Of a stretch of DNA of 64,000 bases, positions 18,035-26,326 are shown piece after piece. The notes beneath the pieces are model-generated. The model worked only from the letters and a program-made list of their open reading frames with translations, did not search any database and was not told the origin of the DNA. The position numbers and the translations under genes were made by a program. Source of the stretch: Lewinellaceae bacterium (GTDB taxonomy: Bacteria; Bacteroidota; Bacteroidia; Chitinophagales; Saprospiraceae). The stretch's first letter is position 1. Every line of letters starts with the position of its first letter. The stretch lies in the NCBI GenBank assembly GCA_016719605.1, contig JADJYW010000008.1, positions 248,001-312,000 on the forward strand, written 5' to 3'.

Positions 18035-18054
18035 TTTATGACTCGAATCATAAA
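18035..18054 (-). promoter_or_regulatory. Candidate CRP/FNR-family operator upstream of nos operon
   Basis: TTTATGA-N6-TCATAAA has perfect 7-base arms and a 6-base spacer, extended by GGG/CCC. It ends about 70 bases before the cytochrome c start codon. The geometry fits a dimeric CRP/FNR/Dnr-type activator. Regulation by oxygen or NO is inferred from the operon content. Confidence 0.4.
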
Positions 18055-18216
18055 CCCGAACTGAGGGGAAATGCCAGGAAAAATAGTGTGAAAAATGGCG
18101 GCTAAACCGGGCCTGTGAGCGCTCTTTCAGGCATGCAGTAGTCCGGGGTGATGATAATCATGGCGCAGACTGAGAACAATCAAAAGGGGAAAGCGGGTTA
18201 TGCTGAAAGTTTCTGC

Positions 18217-18433
18217 CCCGCTTGGTATTTTCCTGCCCTGCTTGGTGTTTTCACCAAGCGGCTCTATGCGAGTCTGCTTGGTGAAAACACCAAGCAGGGC
18301 GGAAATAGTTGGTTTTCGCGCCGGGGCTAACGCCCCTCTTGGTTTAAATAATGGCACTTTTATAAACGGTGTCGGGGCTACGCCCCTAATTCGACTTGTG
18401 TGCATACCATAGGTGAAAACACCAAGCAGGGCG
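18217..18433. repeat. CTTGGTGAAAACACCAAG repeat cluster
   Basis: At 18235-18261 GCCCTGCTTGGTGTTTTCACCAAG occurs. Its inverse lies at 18274-18300, another partial copy at 18412-18433 and a degenerate one at 18217-18234. The unit is itself palindromic, so several alternative hairpins are possible. Confidence 0.75.
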
Positions 18434-18461
18434 AAAAGCATGACAACGCAGGAAGCGCGAT

Positions 18462-20070
18462 TTACTTTTTAGATTTTTCCGCTTTCCCGGCAGGCGCCCG
18501 GCGTTTGGCCTTAGCCGGCGCCGGCTGGGCGGTTGGTGTAGTTTGGGGTGGAATACCGGCGGCTTTGGGCTGCTTTGGTGTCGGTGTTTCCGGCGCCAAC
18601 TGCACCGTCACGGCTTCGATGTGTGCGCCAAAATCGCGGTACACGGAGAAGTACTGCTCGATGGTATTTTCCCAGGAGAAATTAGCAGCCATGATCCGTT
18701 CGCGCAGGTGTGTCACCGTTTCGGGATCGTTGTGCCACATGGAGGCGGCGCGGTAGATGGCGTGTGCGGCATCGTCCAGACTGAACTGATCAAACCGGAT
18801 ACCGCGACCGGAGCCGTCCGGCTCGCCGATATCGGGCACTGTATCTTTTAGTCCGCCCACGGAGCGCACCACCGGGATTGTGCCGTAGCGCATGGCGTAC
18901 ATCTGGTTCAGTCCGCACGGCTCCACGCGGGAGGGCATGACGAGAAAATCGGAACCCGCGTAGATTTGGTGCGCGAGCGCCTCATTGTAGTCAATCACCG
19001 CATTGAACTTGCCTGGAAACTGGTGGGCCATCGAGCGAAACTGGTTCTCCGTCCACGTTTCTCCGGTGCCCAGCACCAGAAAACTCGTCCGGGCGCCGGC
19101 CTGGATGAAGCGTCGGAAGGTATCGGGCAAGAGGTCCACGCCCTTTTCATTTACCATACGCCCGATAAAACTGAACAGGGGCGCGTCGTAAGGGAACCCA
19201 AACCACTCGCAGAGTACGCGCTTGTTGCGCGTTTTGAATTTGGAGATATTCTTGCCTTCCAGGTGGTATTGAATCATCGGGTCGTTGGACGGGTCCCATA
19301 TCTGGGCGTCTATGCCGTTCACGATGCCGCGCTGCTTGCGCCATTCCTGCCGGAACAACGGCTCCAGCCCGAGGCTGCTGTGGTGCAATTGAACAGGTAC
19401 GAAGGCGACACCGTGGTGACCGCCCATGCAGTTTTTATGGCGGTAGCCATCGGGTTGATAACCCCGTGCCAATCCAGCAGATTCCGGGCGCCGGCTTCGT
19501 AGGGCGGCAGCAAATGGCTGTTCCCCAACTGAACATGCCCTGATATTGGCCATTGTGGATGGTGAAAACGGTCGGAATGGGCGCCAACTGCTGGTATGCG
19601 GGGCAGTATTTGACCATCCAGGGAATAAGTCCCGTGTGGTGGTCGTGGCAGTGCAGTACGCGGGGCCTTTCGTGCCAGGGAAACGACAGGAGCCACTCCA
19701 GTACGGCTTGCTGAAAACAAATATAGCGTTGTACCTCGTCGCCGTAAGGTGCACCGGAGGCATCGTTGTAGATGCCGGGGCGGTCGTACAAGCCGGGAAT
19801 ATCCACCACAAAAAGCGGGTAGCCGAGTGTATTGCCCACCTGCTGCTGCACCCGGAAGTTCCACTGGCGCCAGTTGATCCAGGTGGAACCCTGGAAGACC
19901 GTGACCCATTCCTGATTATTGATCCAGCGCTGGCTGTATTTCGGAATAATAGCGGCGGAAAGCACGCCGGCCTGGGTGTTGTACTTGGGCAGGGAACCGA
20001 CTACGTCGCCTAAGCCGCCTGTTTTGGCGGCGGGGTAACACTCGGCAGAAATATGGAGGACCTGAATCAT
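18462..20070 (-). CDS. glgA: Glycogen synthase, split by two frameshifts
   Basis: A GT5 glycogen/starch synthase (ADP-glucose:1,4-alpha-glucan transferase). The N-terminal part reads MIQVLHISAECYPAAKTGGLGDV (donor-binding KTGGL) to FTIHNGQYQGMFSW. The middle part (LLPPYEAGARNLLDW to KTAWAVTTVSPSYL) is in a second frame. The C-terminal part (HHSSLGLEPLFRQEW, GIVNGIDAQIWDP, FSFIGRMVNEKGVDLL, MPSRVEPCGLNQMYAMRYGT) is in a third. The 1609 bases become 537 codons if one base is restored at 19523-19526 (C run) and one at about 19386-19395. A C-terminal tail rich in Pro, Ala and Lys ends AKRRAPAGKAEKSKK, unusual for GlgA. Confidence 0.82.
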
Positions 20071-20146
20071 GGTTGCGTTTTGTTTTTTCAGTCGAGGAAT
20101 ACGGCGATGTGGTGTCTGGGTGGGGATTTTAAGGATTTGCGAAGTT

Positions 20147-21325
20147 CTACGTTTGCTCCGCTTGCGAGGTAACTTTTGTTGACAAAAAAAACGCCTTTTC
20201 CCACGCCGCTTCCGCCAGTTGAGCGGTCAGTTTTTCGATATAAAAACTGCCTGCCGCCGGGTCGGCGATTGCACCAAAGCCGCTTTCGAGTTTCAGCAAA
20301 TGCTGTACGTTGCGGGCTATGCGCCGCCCAAAGGGACGCGGGTATCTGGCCTGCTGTTCGCGTCCGGCATCGTAGGGCAGCACGGTGAGGCGATCGGCGC
20401 CGCCCAGCACGGCCGACATGGCCATGGTGGTCGCGCGGATCATATTGGTGTACAGATCGTCGGTGTACGATCCGGGCGCAAAACGCACATCCAGCACCGG
20501 ATAGGCGGGTTGTACGCCCCAGGCCTTCAGCACGTTGAGCCAGAGCAGTTTGAAGGCCCTGAGTTTGGCAATTTCTACGAAATAACTGTGGCCAACCAGC
20601 AGCGAAAACTGCATCTGCGCGGCTACCTGTTCGGCGCTCAGGCCGTGGGCTGTGCCGCCGGCAAGGTACTGTGCACCACGACGGAGCACGGCGGCCAACT
20701 CGTCGGCAACACCGGCTGTGCCACGGTACTCCGGGCGGCCATCCACGGTAATGCAGCGAAAACCCGGGAAGGTTTCGCGGGCGTATTGCAGCAGTTCGGA
20801 CAGGTAGCGCCAGTCGGGCAACTGCCCTGCAGCCGGGTCGTAGGCTAAGGAGCCGCGCAGGTTTTCCGGGGGTACACCCTGCCCGATGGCGATGCTGTGC
20901 AGGGCTGCCAGTACGGCTGCCGGAGCGGCTTCCACGCCGTTGCCGCTGAAATGCAGCCCGATGTACTCCAGGTAGATTCGGTCCAGCATGGATTCCATCT
21001 GGCCGGTGGTATCCGGCGTTGCCAATTGAAAATGCACACTTTCGGCTCCGAAAGCCAGGGCTTCCAGGGCTTGCCGGTTGGCTTCGGCCGCGGTGGCAGG
21101 AGCAATGTCCTCGTTGATTTCCCAGGTGTGGGTTTCGGTGTGCAGGGGAGCGGGCGGTACCGGCTGGTCGTCGGCGTGCCCGAACGGGTCCACCGCCAGT
21201 TCCGGGTTCAGGTGCCAGTACAAATCCTCCAGCGGCTTGCCTTTCAGGTCTTTGGCGATGCGCTCCAGCCATTGCTCCTTGCTGACGGAAGGGAATTCGG
21301 CGAAAAAGTCGGTCGGTAGGCTCAT
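20147..21325 (-). CDS. mutA: Methylmalonyl-CoA mutase small subunit (mutA-like)
   Basis: A 392-residue protein starting MSLPTDFFAEFPSVSKEQW. It has the TIM-barrel region of the methylmalonyl-CoA mutase family (NEDIAPATAAEANRQALEAL, FVEIAKLRAFKLLW, ATTMAMSAVLGGADRLTVLP, IARNVQHLLKLESGFGAIAD, DPAAGSFYIEKLT). The C-terminal B12-binding domain is absent, as in the non-catalytic small (beta) subunit of the heterodimeric enzyme, though this copy is short. The large subunit is not in the window. A promoter box TACATTTG lies at 21342-21349 on this strand. Confidence 0.85.
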   Translation of the reverse strand: MSLPTDFFAEFPSVSKEQWLERIAKDLKGKPLEDLYWHLNPELAVDPFGHADDQPVPPAPLHTETHTWEINEDIAPATAAEANRQALEALAFGAESVHFQLATPDTTGQMESMLDRIYLEYIGLHFSGNGVEAAPAAVLAALHSIAIGQGVPPENLRGSLAYDPAAGQLPDWRYLSELLQYARETFPGFRCITVDGRPEYRGTAGVADELAAVLRRGAQYLAGGTAHGLSAEQVAAQMQFSLLVGHSYFVEIAKLRAFKLLWLNVLKAWGVQPAYPVLDVRFAPGSYTDDLYTNMIRATTMAMSAVLGGADRLTVLPYDAGREQQARYPRPFGRRIARNVQHLLKLESGFGAIADPAAGSFYIEKLTAQLAEAAWEKAFFLSTKVTSQAEQT

Positions 21326-21341
21326 GTTGTTTGAAAAAAAG

Positions 21342-21430
21342 CAAATGTAGGGCGATACGGACGGTTCGTCCCCGGCGAGATAGTTTTTGGTAGAAGAATT
21401 TGGTTTACAAAATAAACTAATCTACATTTG
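21342..21430. promoter_or_regulatory. Divergent promoters (TACATTTG on both strands)
   Basis: TACATTTG on the minus strand (21342-21349) serves mutA, 16 bases before its start. TACATTTG on the plus strand (21423-21430) lies 36 bases before the membrane-protein gene. Both fit TAnnTTTG. Confidence 0.5.
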
Positions 21431-21466
21431 TGAATCATTTTAAAATTTGAATCAATCGAAACTATC

Positions 21467-22057
21467 ATGGAACAAGAAGAAAAAGTACTCAATCCGCAGG
21501 AGAGCCTGCGCGTCATCCGGGAAACGATTGACCTTGCGAAGCGCGGAGTCGGGGAAAGCGGGTTTCAGTTTTTGTTGTGGGGTTGGTTGGTGGTAGCGGC
21601 CAGTCTGGCCGAATACTACATGCTCGTGCACGGCTATGGTGTGCGGGCGCATCTGGCATGGATACTCATGCCGGTGGTGGGCGTGCCGGCGTCCATGATT
21701 TACGAATGGCGGCGCGGCCGGAAGCAAAAAGAGCGGAATACCGTGCGCGAGTGGTACGGCTACCTGTGGCTCGGGTTTGGGATATCCCTGATTTTGGCCT
21801 TAGTCACCAGCATTTTGCGGCAGGCGCCTCCGGTGCCGATGGTACTGATTTTGGCGGGTTTTGCCACGTTCCTGTCCGGCATCCTGATCCGGTTTCGGCC
21901 TTTGGTTTTCGGGGGCATCGTACTGTGGGCGGGTGCGGCATTGTGCATAGCGGTAGCGGTGCGGGAGCATTCGCTGGTGGAGGCAGGCGCCATTGTACTG
22001 GGCTACCTCGTGCCGGGGTATTTGCTAAACCAAAAAGCGCGCAAAAATCATGTTTAA
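21467..22057 (+). CDS. Five- to six-helix membrane protein, unknown function
   Basis: A 196-residue protein. A short hydrophilic N-terminus (MEQEEKVLNPQESLRVIRET) is followed by about five or six membrane helices. It overlaps the next gene by eight bases, so it is translationally coupled to a winged-helix regulator. Pairs of a small membrane protein and an HTH_34-type regulator are common in Bacteroidota. The role is unknown. Confidence 0.8.
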   Translation: MEQEEKVLNPQESLRVIRETIDLAKRGVGESGFQFLLWGWLVVAASLAEYYMLVHGYGVRAHLAWILMPVVGVPASMIYEWRRGRKQKERNTVREWYGYLWLGFGISLILALVTSILRQAPPVPMVLILAGFATFLSGILIRFRPLVFGGIVLWAGAALCIAVAVREHSLVEAGAIVLGYLVPGYLLNQKARKNHV

Positions 22058-22334
22058 GGAACTGGATCCATTACTGCTGTCGCAGCTGCGGTTGGCCATC
22101 ATGTCGTACCTGATGGTGGTGCGGGAGGCCGATTTCAACGCCCTGCGCGAACAAACCGGCGCTACAGCCGGTAACCTCAGCGCACAAATCAGCAAGTTGC
22201 AGGAAGCGGGCTACATCGAGGTGGAAAAAACTTACCGGAATAATTACCCGCTCACGCTCTGCCGGCTCACCGAACACGGAGTGCAAGCGTTCGAGGCGTT
22301 TTACAAGGACTTGAAAACGTATTTCGGGCAGTAG
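22050..22334 (+). CDS. Winged-helix transcriptional regulator (HTH_34 type)
   Basis: A 94-residue protein containing one winged helix: LRLAIMSYLMVVREADFNAL, then the recognition helix region GATAGNLSAQISKLQEAGYI, then the wing VEKTYRNNYPLTLCRLTEHG. This matches the stand-alone MarR/HTH_34-like regulators. It overlaps the preceding membrane protein gene and probably controls that small operon. Confidence 0.88.
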   Translation: MFKELDPLLLSQLRLAIMSYLMVVREADFNALREQTGATAGNLSAQISKLQEAGYIEVEKTYRNNYPLTLCRLTEHGVQAFEAFYKDLKTYFGQ

Positions 22335-22340
22335 CGCTAT

Positions 22341-22507
22341 TAGACAGTATACAGATTAAGTTTCGCAGCGTCTTTTGGGCCTATTTTTATCCACTCTTCG
22401 TTCGATTTTTTCGCCGAAAATCATCCCATTTCGACTGCAAAATCCGCCTCGATTGGATAAAAATAACCTCCAAAATTCACTACGAAACTTAATCTGTATA
22501 CTGTCTA
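22341..22507. mobile_element. MITE-like element with 25-base terminal inverted repeats
   Basis: TAGACAGTATACAGATTAAG at 22341 starts a 25-base arm that is exactly complementary to 22483-22507. A second inner pair (TATTTTTATCCA at 22382-22393 and its complement at 22454-22465) makes the whole 167-base stretch strongly self-complementary. It has no coding capacity and no clear target duplication. It resembles a non-autonomous transposable element or a large hairpin repeat. Confidence 0.55.
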
Positions 22508-22533
22508 TTCTTTCATTTTCAATTCAATAAAAC

Positions 22534-23067
22534 ATGAAACACATCCTTTTCCCGGTAGTGGCACTCTGCTGCTGCCTCAGCACTCTGTTTGCGCAAGCAA
22601 CCCTGGCGCCCAGTGCCGAAACCCGGTCGGCCATGGAAAAAATCCGGTTTATGGAAGGCAACTGGAAAGGCTCCGGCTGGATACAAATGGGGCCACAGCG
22701 GCACGAATTCACACAAACCGAAGCCGTGGTTTTTCATGCCAACGGCACGGCACTCACGATTGACGGGCTGGGCCGCGCTGCCGACAACCCCGACGAAATC
22801 ATTCACCAGGCCTTTGCGGTCATTTCCTACGACCAAACCGCAGACAAGTACCTCATGCGGGCCATTCGGGCAGACGGCAACCAGGTAGATGCCGACTTCG
22901 CCGTAAACACCGACGGCAGCATCAGCTGGGGGTTTGAGCACCCGATGGCCGGAAAAATTCGCTACACCATTCGCCAGGATGCGGGCAAATGGATCGAAAA
23001 CGGCGCCATGAGCCGCGACGGTAAAAACTGGACACCGTTTTTCGAGATGCAGTTGGAGCGGGAGTGA
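22534..23067 (+). CDS. Secreted lipocalin-like protein (DUF1579/THAP4-like), tentative
   Basis: A 177-residue protein with a signal peptide (MKHILFPVVALCCCLSTLFAQ). The mature part IRFMEGNWKGSGWIQ followed by alternating beta strands (GFEHPMAGKIRYTIRQDAGK, WIENGAMSRDGKNWTPFFEM) suggests a small beta-barrel of the DUF1579/lipocalin-like kind. Ligand and role are unknown. It stands alone between the MITE-like element and the fic gene. Confidence 0.7.
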   Translation: MKHILFPVVALCCCLSTLFAQATLAPSAETRSAMEKIRFMEGNWKGSGWIQMGPQRHEFTQTEAVVFHANGTALTIDGLGRAADNPDEIIHQAFAVISYDQTADKYLMRAIRADGNQVDADFAVNTDGSISWGFEHPMAGKIRYTIRQDAGKWIENGAMSRDGKNWTPFFEMQLERE

Positions 23068-23227
23068 GGGGAAATTATACAAAAGAGGTAAAGATGGCGA
23101 CGCGCAATCCGCGTCGCCATCGTAGTTTATAGCATTGTTTAAATTTTTTGTTTTGAAAATTTGAGGGCGTTGGGTCAAAATGCGCCGGAAAAGCCGGAAT
23201 TTTGGGGGTTTAAATAAACAGACTGCC

Positions 23228-24589
23228 ATGTCCGCATCCAGCAAAAACCTTCAGCGCGTACTTCAGCAAGTTGATGCCCGGGCCGCCGAGTTAGCGGCTT
23301 TGCAACCGATGAAGTCGGAACACAAGACACGGTTGTGGGAGAAATACAGACTTGAATGGAACTATAGCTCCAATCACCTGGAAGGCAACACGCTGACGTA
23401 TCAGGAGACCGAACTGCTTCTCAAATTTGACCAGTTGCCGACCGAGCCACATACGCTGCGGGAAGTAGAAGAAATGAAGGCCCACGACGTGGTGGTCGCT
23501 CTTGTCCGGCAATGGGCTACCGATCCGGCGCGCGAACTGAGTGAGGCGGATGTTCGTGCGCTCAATGAGACCATTTTGGTTCGGCCATTCTGGAAAGATG
23601 CCCTGACACCGGACGGGCAGCCCACCCGCCGCCTGATCTCGATCGGCATGTACAAGGAGCACCCAAATTCAGTGCGCTTGCCCAACGGGGAGGTGTTTCA
23701 CTACACCGCACCGGGCGATGTCCCCCGCGAAATGGGCGAACTGATCGATTGGTACCGCACCGAAGGCAGGAGACTGCATCCCGCCGTAGCTGCCGCCCTG
23801 CTACACTACCGTTTTGTGTGCATACACCCGTTTGACGACGGCAACGGACGTATTTCCCGGTTGCTGCTCAACTACCATTTGCTGCGAAACGATCTGCCCC
23901 CCGTCGTGATCAAGACGGAAGACAAGCGCAACTACCTGTTTGCCCTGCAAAAAGCCGATGCGGGCGACCGGGAAGCATTTTGTGTGTATGTGGCGGAACA
24001 GCTGCTTTGGTCGCTGGAATTGGCTGTCAAGGCGGCAAAGGGGGAAAGTGTGGAGGAAATGGGGGATTGGGAGAAAAAAATTCAATTGCTGGAGAAATCG
24101 TCGCCGTTGAACAAAGGTGTTGCAGAAATTTCCAATGACATTGTTTACCAACGATTATCGGATAGTGTTCTTCCTTTGATAATTTACGGTTCAGATAAGT
24201 TATCGCTGATAAACAGACTTTTTGCCCGGGTAGAACGAAGATTGACTTATCATTTTTCTGTCCAATCTTATCCTACTCCTCCCGTTGACCCACATGAAGC
24301 AATAAAGATGTTTTACGAAGAAAAAATGCTACATGCCGTTCAGGATATTCATTGGAACATTAGCTGGAGAGGTTTGCTGTCAAATCCTGATCAGAAGAAT
24401 AATATCGGCACTAGTTTGACATTCCGTTTTGAGCAGTTTCTTTATAAAATTGAGTTTTTAGGCTCAAACAAACCGTTGCTGTCAAAAAATTATTCATCAG
24501 CGATTACGGCTCACGAACAAGACATGATCGTTGATCAAATCGGAAAATATGTAGCTGACAGAGTGACTGCCAACCTCGCACAGCAATAA
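23228..24589 (+). CDS. Fic-domain protein (AMPylase family) with N-terminal inhibitory motif
   Basis: A 453-residue protein. The Fic core motif HPFDDGNGRISR (HPFx[D/E]GNGRxxR) is complete, so nucleotidyl transfer to a target hydroxyl is expected. The N-terminal YSSNHLEGNTLT matches the inhibitory helix [S/T]xxxE[G/N] of class II Fic proteins, which blocks ATP binding until relieved. The last ~160 residues form a separate AT-rich segment beginning near 24100, with a clear fall in G+C and different codon choice, as if the C-terminal domain had been exchanged. It is convergent with hipBA, making a small toxin-type cluster. The start at 23228 (MSASSKNLQ) is preferred over 23180. Confidence 0.88.
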   Translation: MSASSKNLQRVLQQVDARAAELAALQPMKSEHKTRLWEKYRLEWNYSSNHLEGNTLTYQETELLLKFDQLPTEPHTLREVEEMKAHDVVVALVRQWATDPARELSEADVRALNETILVRPFWKDALTPDGQPTRRLISIGMYKEHPNSVRLPNGEVFHYTAPGDVPREMGELIDWYRTEGRRLHPAVAAALLHYRFVCIHPFDDGNGRISRLLLNYHLLRNDLPPVVIKTEDKRNYLFALQKADAGDREAFCVYVAEQLLWSLELAVKAAKGESVEEMGDWEKKIQLLEKSSPLNKGVAEISNDIVYQRLSDSVLPLIIYGSDKLSLINRLFARVERRLTYHFSVQSYPTPPVDPHEAIKMFYEEKMLHAVQDIHWNISWRGLLSNPDQKNNIGTSLTFRFEQFLYKIEFLGSNKPLLSKNYSSAITAHEQDMIVDQIGKYVADRVTANLAQQ

Positions 24590-24633
24590 CCTACCCCTAC
24601 ATTCCTGCCGGAAACCAGCCCCACGCCACCCAT

Positions 24634-25878
24634 TCACCACCGAAACGCGGATTCCATCAAGCCCTGTTCTTGCCTTGAAATTCCGATGGTTTTGGCAACG
24701 CCTCTCCAGCCTTTCACCGCTTGCGCTACCTCATCCAGTATTTGTTTCATTTCAGGAGTAGTCAAGAGAAAATACTCGCCGACACTCATCGCCAATTCAA
24801 AATCCAGCGCATTGCTGTCCATATCAATGTTCAAGGACAGCCCATCCTTGTCGGTATTTGGGTTCAGATCATAGGCTGGTGAAAGACGCCATCCTTCTTC
24901 CGATAAAAGAAATCCGTGGTTGCGCAGGTGATCATCCGTATTGGAAACGGCGATATTGAATACGATGCGTCGCCACAGTTGGTCTAAGTCCGTCCGGATA
25001 TTCGTCCCGGAAAAACGGATAAACTCTGCAAGGTCAAGGTAACTCGCAGTATGATCCCTGAGGGTCTCCTCGGAATTGCCGGTCATGGTCATGGCAGAGG
25101 CGAAATGAATACGTTCGCCATTTGCTCGGTCGAAGCGTTTCGTTAAAAACGTGTGGTAGTTCCCGCTGATTTTTAGCAACTTACACTCCGACATGATTAG
25201 GCCGGCGCTCTTGGCGAGTTGATGCAGGAGATATTCCCACGCCCCCATATCGTAAATATCGTTCTTTGAAGGAAACTTGGCGATCCAAAGGCTGCCTTTT
25301 TCGCCCCGCACATTTGCTTTAGGTCGAGCGCCGCCCAGCGACGAGCCGGGAGCCAGCAAAATGGCGAGCCATTTTTTCAAAAATTTGTCTTCGTCTTCCG
25401 ATTCAATTGCAGCAGCAGCCTGCTGTAACTCCGGGATAGACGACCAAGGCGGAACAGGTAAAACAGGGTCGTTGTCCAAAAACGGGCCATCAGGGTTGCG
25501 TTTGAATCGCAAAGCCCCCATCCTGCTTTCGTCGTGCACGCCGAGTAAAAAGTCAATGTCGTGCAATGTCGGCACTGCTTTGCCTTCCTCTTTGGCCACC
25601 AGGGCAGCCCGGCGTTTCAGCAAGGTGCGTCCCCACCGATCGGGCATAGAATCGAGAAAAACGCCAAAATTTTCTTTTCCAACAGGAAATTGCGGCCCGG
25701 AGAACCACCCGATATCCGGATCGAGCAGGACATGGTTCTTTGGCTGCAACCACGACCTTTCGTACTCAAAACTAAAGGCCTTGCGCCCTTTGGCCGCGTG
25801 CGCCGAAAGAGTACCTATACAGACCGGTTCCGGTATGCCGAGCCAATGGGCATAAACCCATATATCCGTTTTGTTCAT
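24634..25878 (-). CDS. hipA: HipA-family Ser/Thr kinase toxin
   Basis: A 414-residue protein. The N-terminal subdomain GKENFGVFLDSMPDRWGRTL and the P-loop-like GSSLGGARPKA are typical of HipA. The catalytic loop FNIAVSNTDDHLRNHGF and the metal-binding SPAYDLNPN are intact, so kinase activity is expected. HipA kinases phosphorylate tRNA synthetases and induce dormancy. It lies eight bases downstream of a HipB-like HTH gene, forming a type II toxin-antitoxin pair. Confidence 0.92.
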   Translation of the reverse strand: MNKTDIWVYAHWLGIPEPVCIGTLSAHAAKGRKAFSFEYERSWLQPKNHVLLDPDIGWFSGPQFPVGKENFGVFLDSMPDRWGRTLLKRRAALVAKEEGKAVPTLHDIDFLLGVHDESRMGALRFKRNPDGPFLDNDPVLPVPPWSSIPELQQAAAAIESEDEDKFLKKWLAILLAPGSSLGGARPKANVRGEKGSLWIAKFPSKNDIYDMGAWEYLLHQLAKSAGLIMSECKLLKISGNYHTFLTKRFDRANGERIHFASAMTMTGNSEETLRDHTASYLDLAEFIRFSGTNIRTDLDQLWRRIVFNIAVSNTDDHLRNHGFLLSEEGWRLSPAYDLNPNTDKDGLSLNIDMDSNALDFELAMSVGEYFLLTTPEMKQILDEVAQAVKGWRGVAKTIGISRQEQGLMESAFRW

Positions 25879-25886
25879 AGTCAGTT

Positions 25887-26183
25887 TTATTTCCCGGATA
25901 ACAATTTCAAGTCTTGAAGTTTCTTCCCTAAATCATCATCCGCCGCCAATTGGAGAAAATCATCTTGAAGGCCCAAAACCCGCAACACATTGAACATCGT
26001 GCCGATGGATACCCCCGGATTACCCTTTTCCAACTGGTAGAGCGTAGTACTGTGAACATTCGCTCGCTCAGCAACTTGCAACGTGGTAAGCCCTCTTCGT
26101 TTGCGAGCAAGTTTGATGTTTTCTCCAACCTGCTCCAGAATTTTTTGGTGTTTTGGGAAAAGCACCTGCTTTTTACTTTTCAT
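25887..26183 (-). CDS. hipB: HipB-like HTH antitoxin
   Basis: A 98-residue protein with a Cro/C1-type helix-turn-helix (GENIKLARKRRGLTTLQVAE then ANVHSTTLYQLEKGNPGVSI). It precedes hipA as expected for the DNA-binding antitoxin, which should neutralise HipA and repress the operon. A promoter box TATTTTTG lies 22 bases upstream on this strand (26206-26213). Confidence 0.9.
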   Translation of the reverse strand: MKSKKQVLFPKHQKILEQVGENIKLARKRRGLTTLQVAERANVHSTTLYQLEKGNPGVSIGTMFNVLRVLGLQDDFLQLAADDDLGKKLQDLKLLSGK

Positions 26184-26205
26184 ACACTATGTTGTTTATT
26201 TTCGA

Positions 26206-26213
26206 CAAAAATA
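26206..26213 (-). promoter_or_regulatory. hipBA promoter -7 box (TATTTTTG)
   Basis: The box matches TAnnTTTG on the minus strand, 22 bases before the hipB start. An ACTATG/CATAGT pair (26186-26191 and 26226-26231) brackets it and could be an operator half-site pair. Confidence 0.4.
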
Positions 26214-26326
26214 GCATTTATGTTCATAGTAAACTACAAAATGGCAAGTGGAAAAAATTTTATGGAGAGTGGGTGGGAAAACCGGAATTTTGGGCACTGA
26301 AAATAACCAAGCACTAACCGCGCACC

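Larger units (their letters stand above)
18003..18461. other. Repeat-rich intergenic region (nos promoter side)
   Basis: No gene is seen. The region contains the nos operon promoter area with the 18035-18054 palindrome, the CTTGGTG repeat cluster, and two short hairpins GGGGCTAACGCCCC (18323-18336) and GGGGCTACGCCCC (18374-18386). Confidence 0.6.

Noticed and set aside
20088..21344. 418-codon minus-strand frame
   Set aside because: It overlaps the methylmalonyl-CoA mutase frame on the same strand and shows no family similarity.
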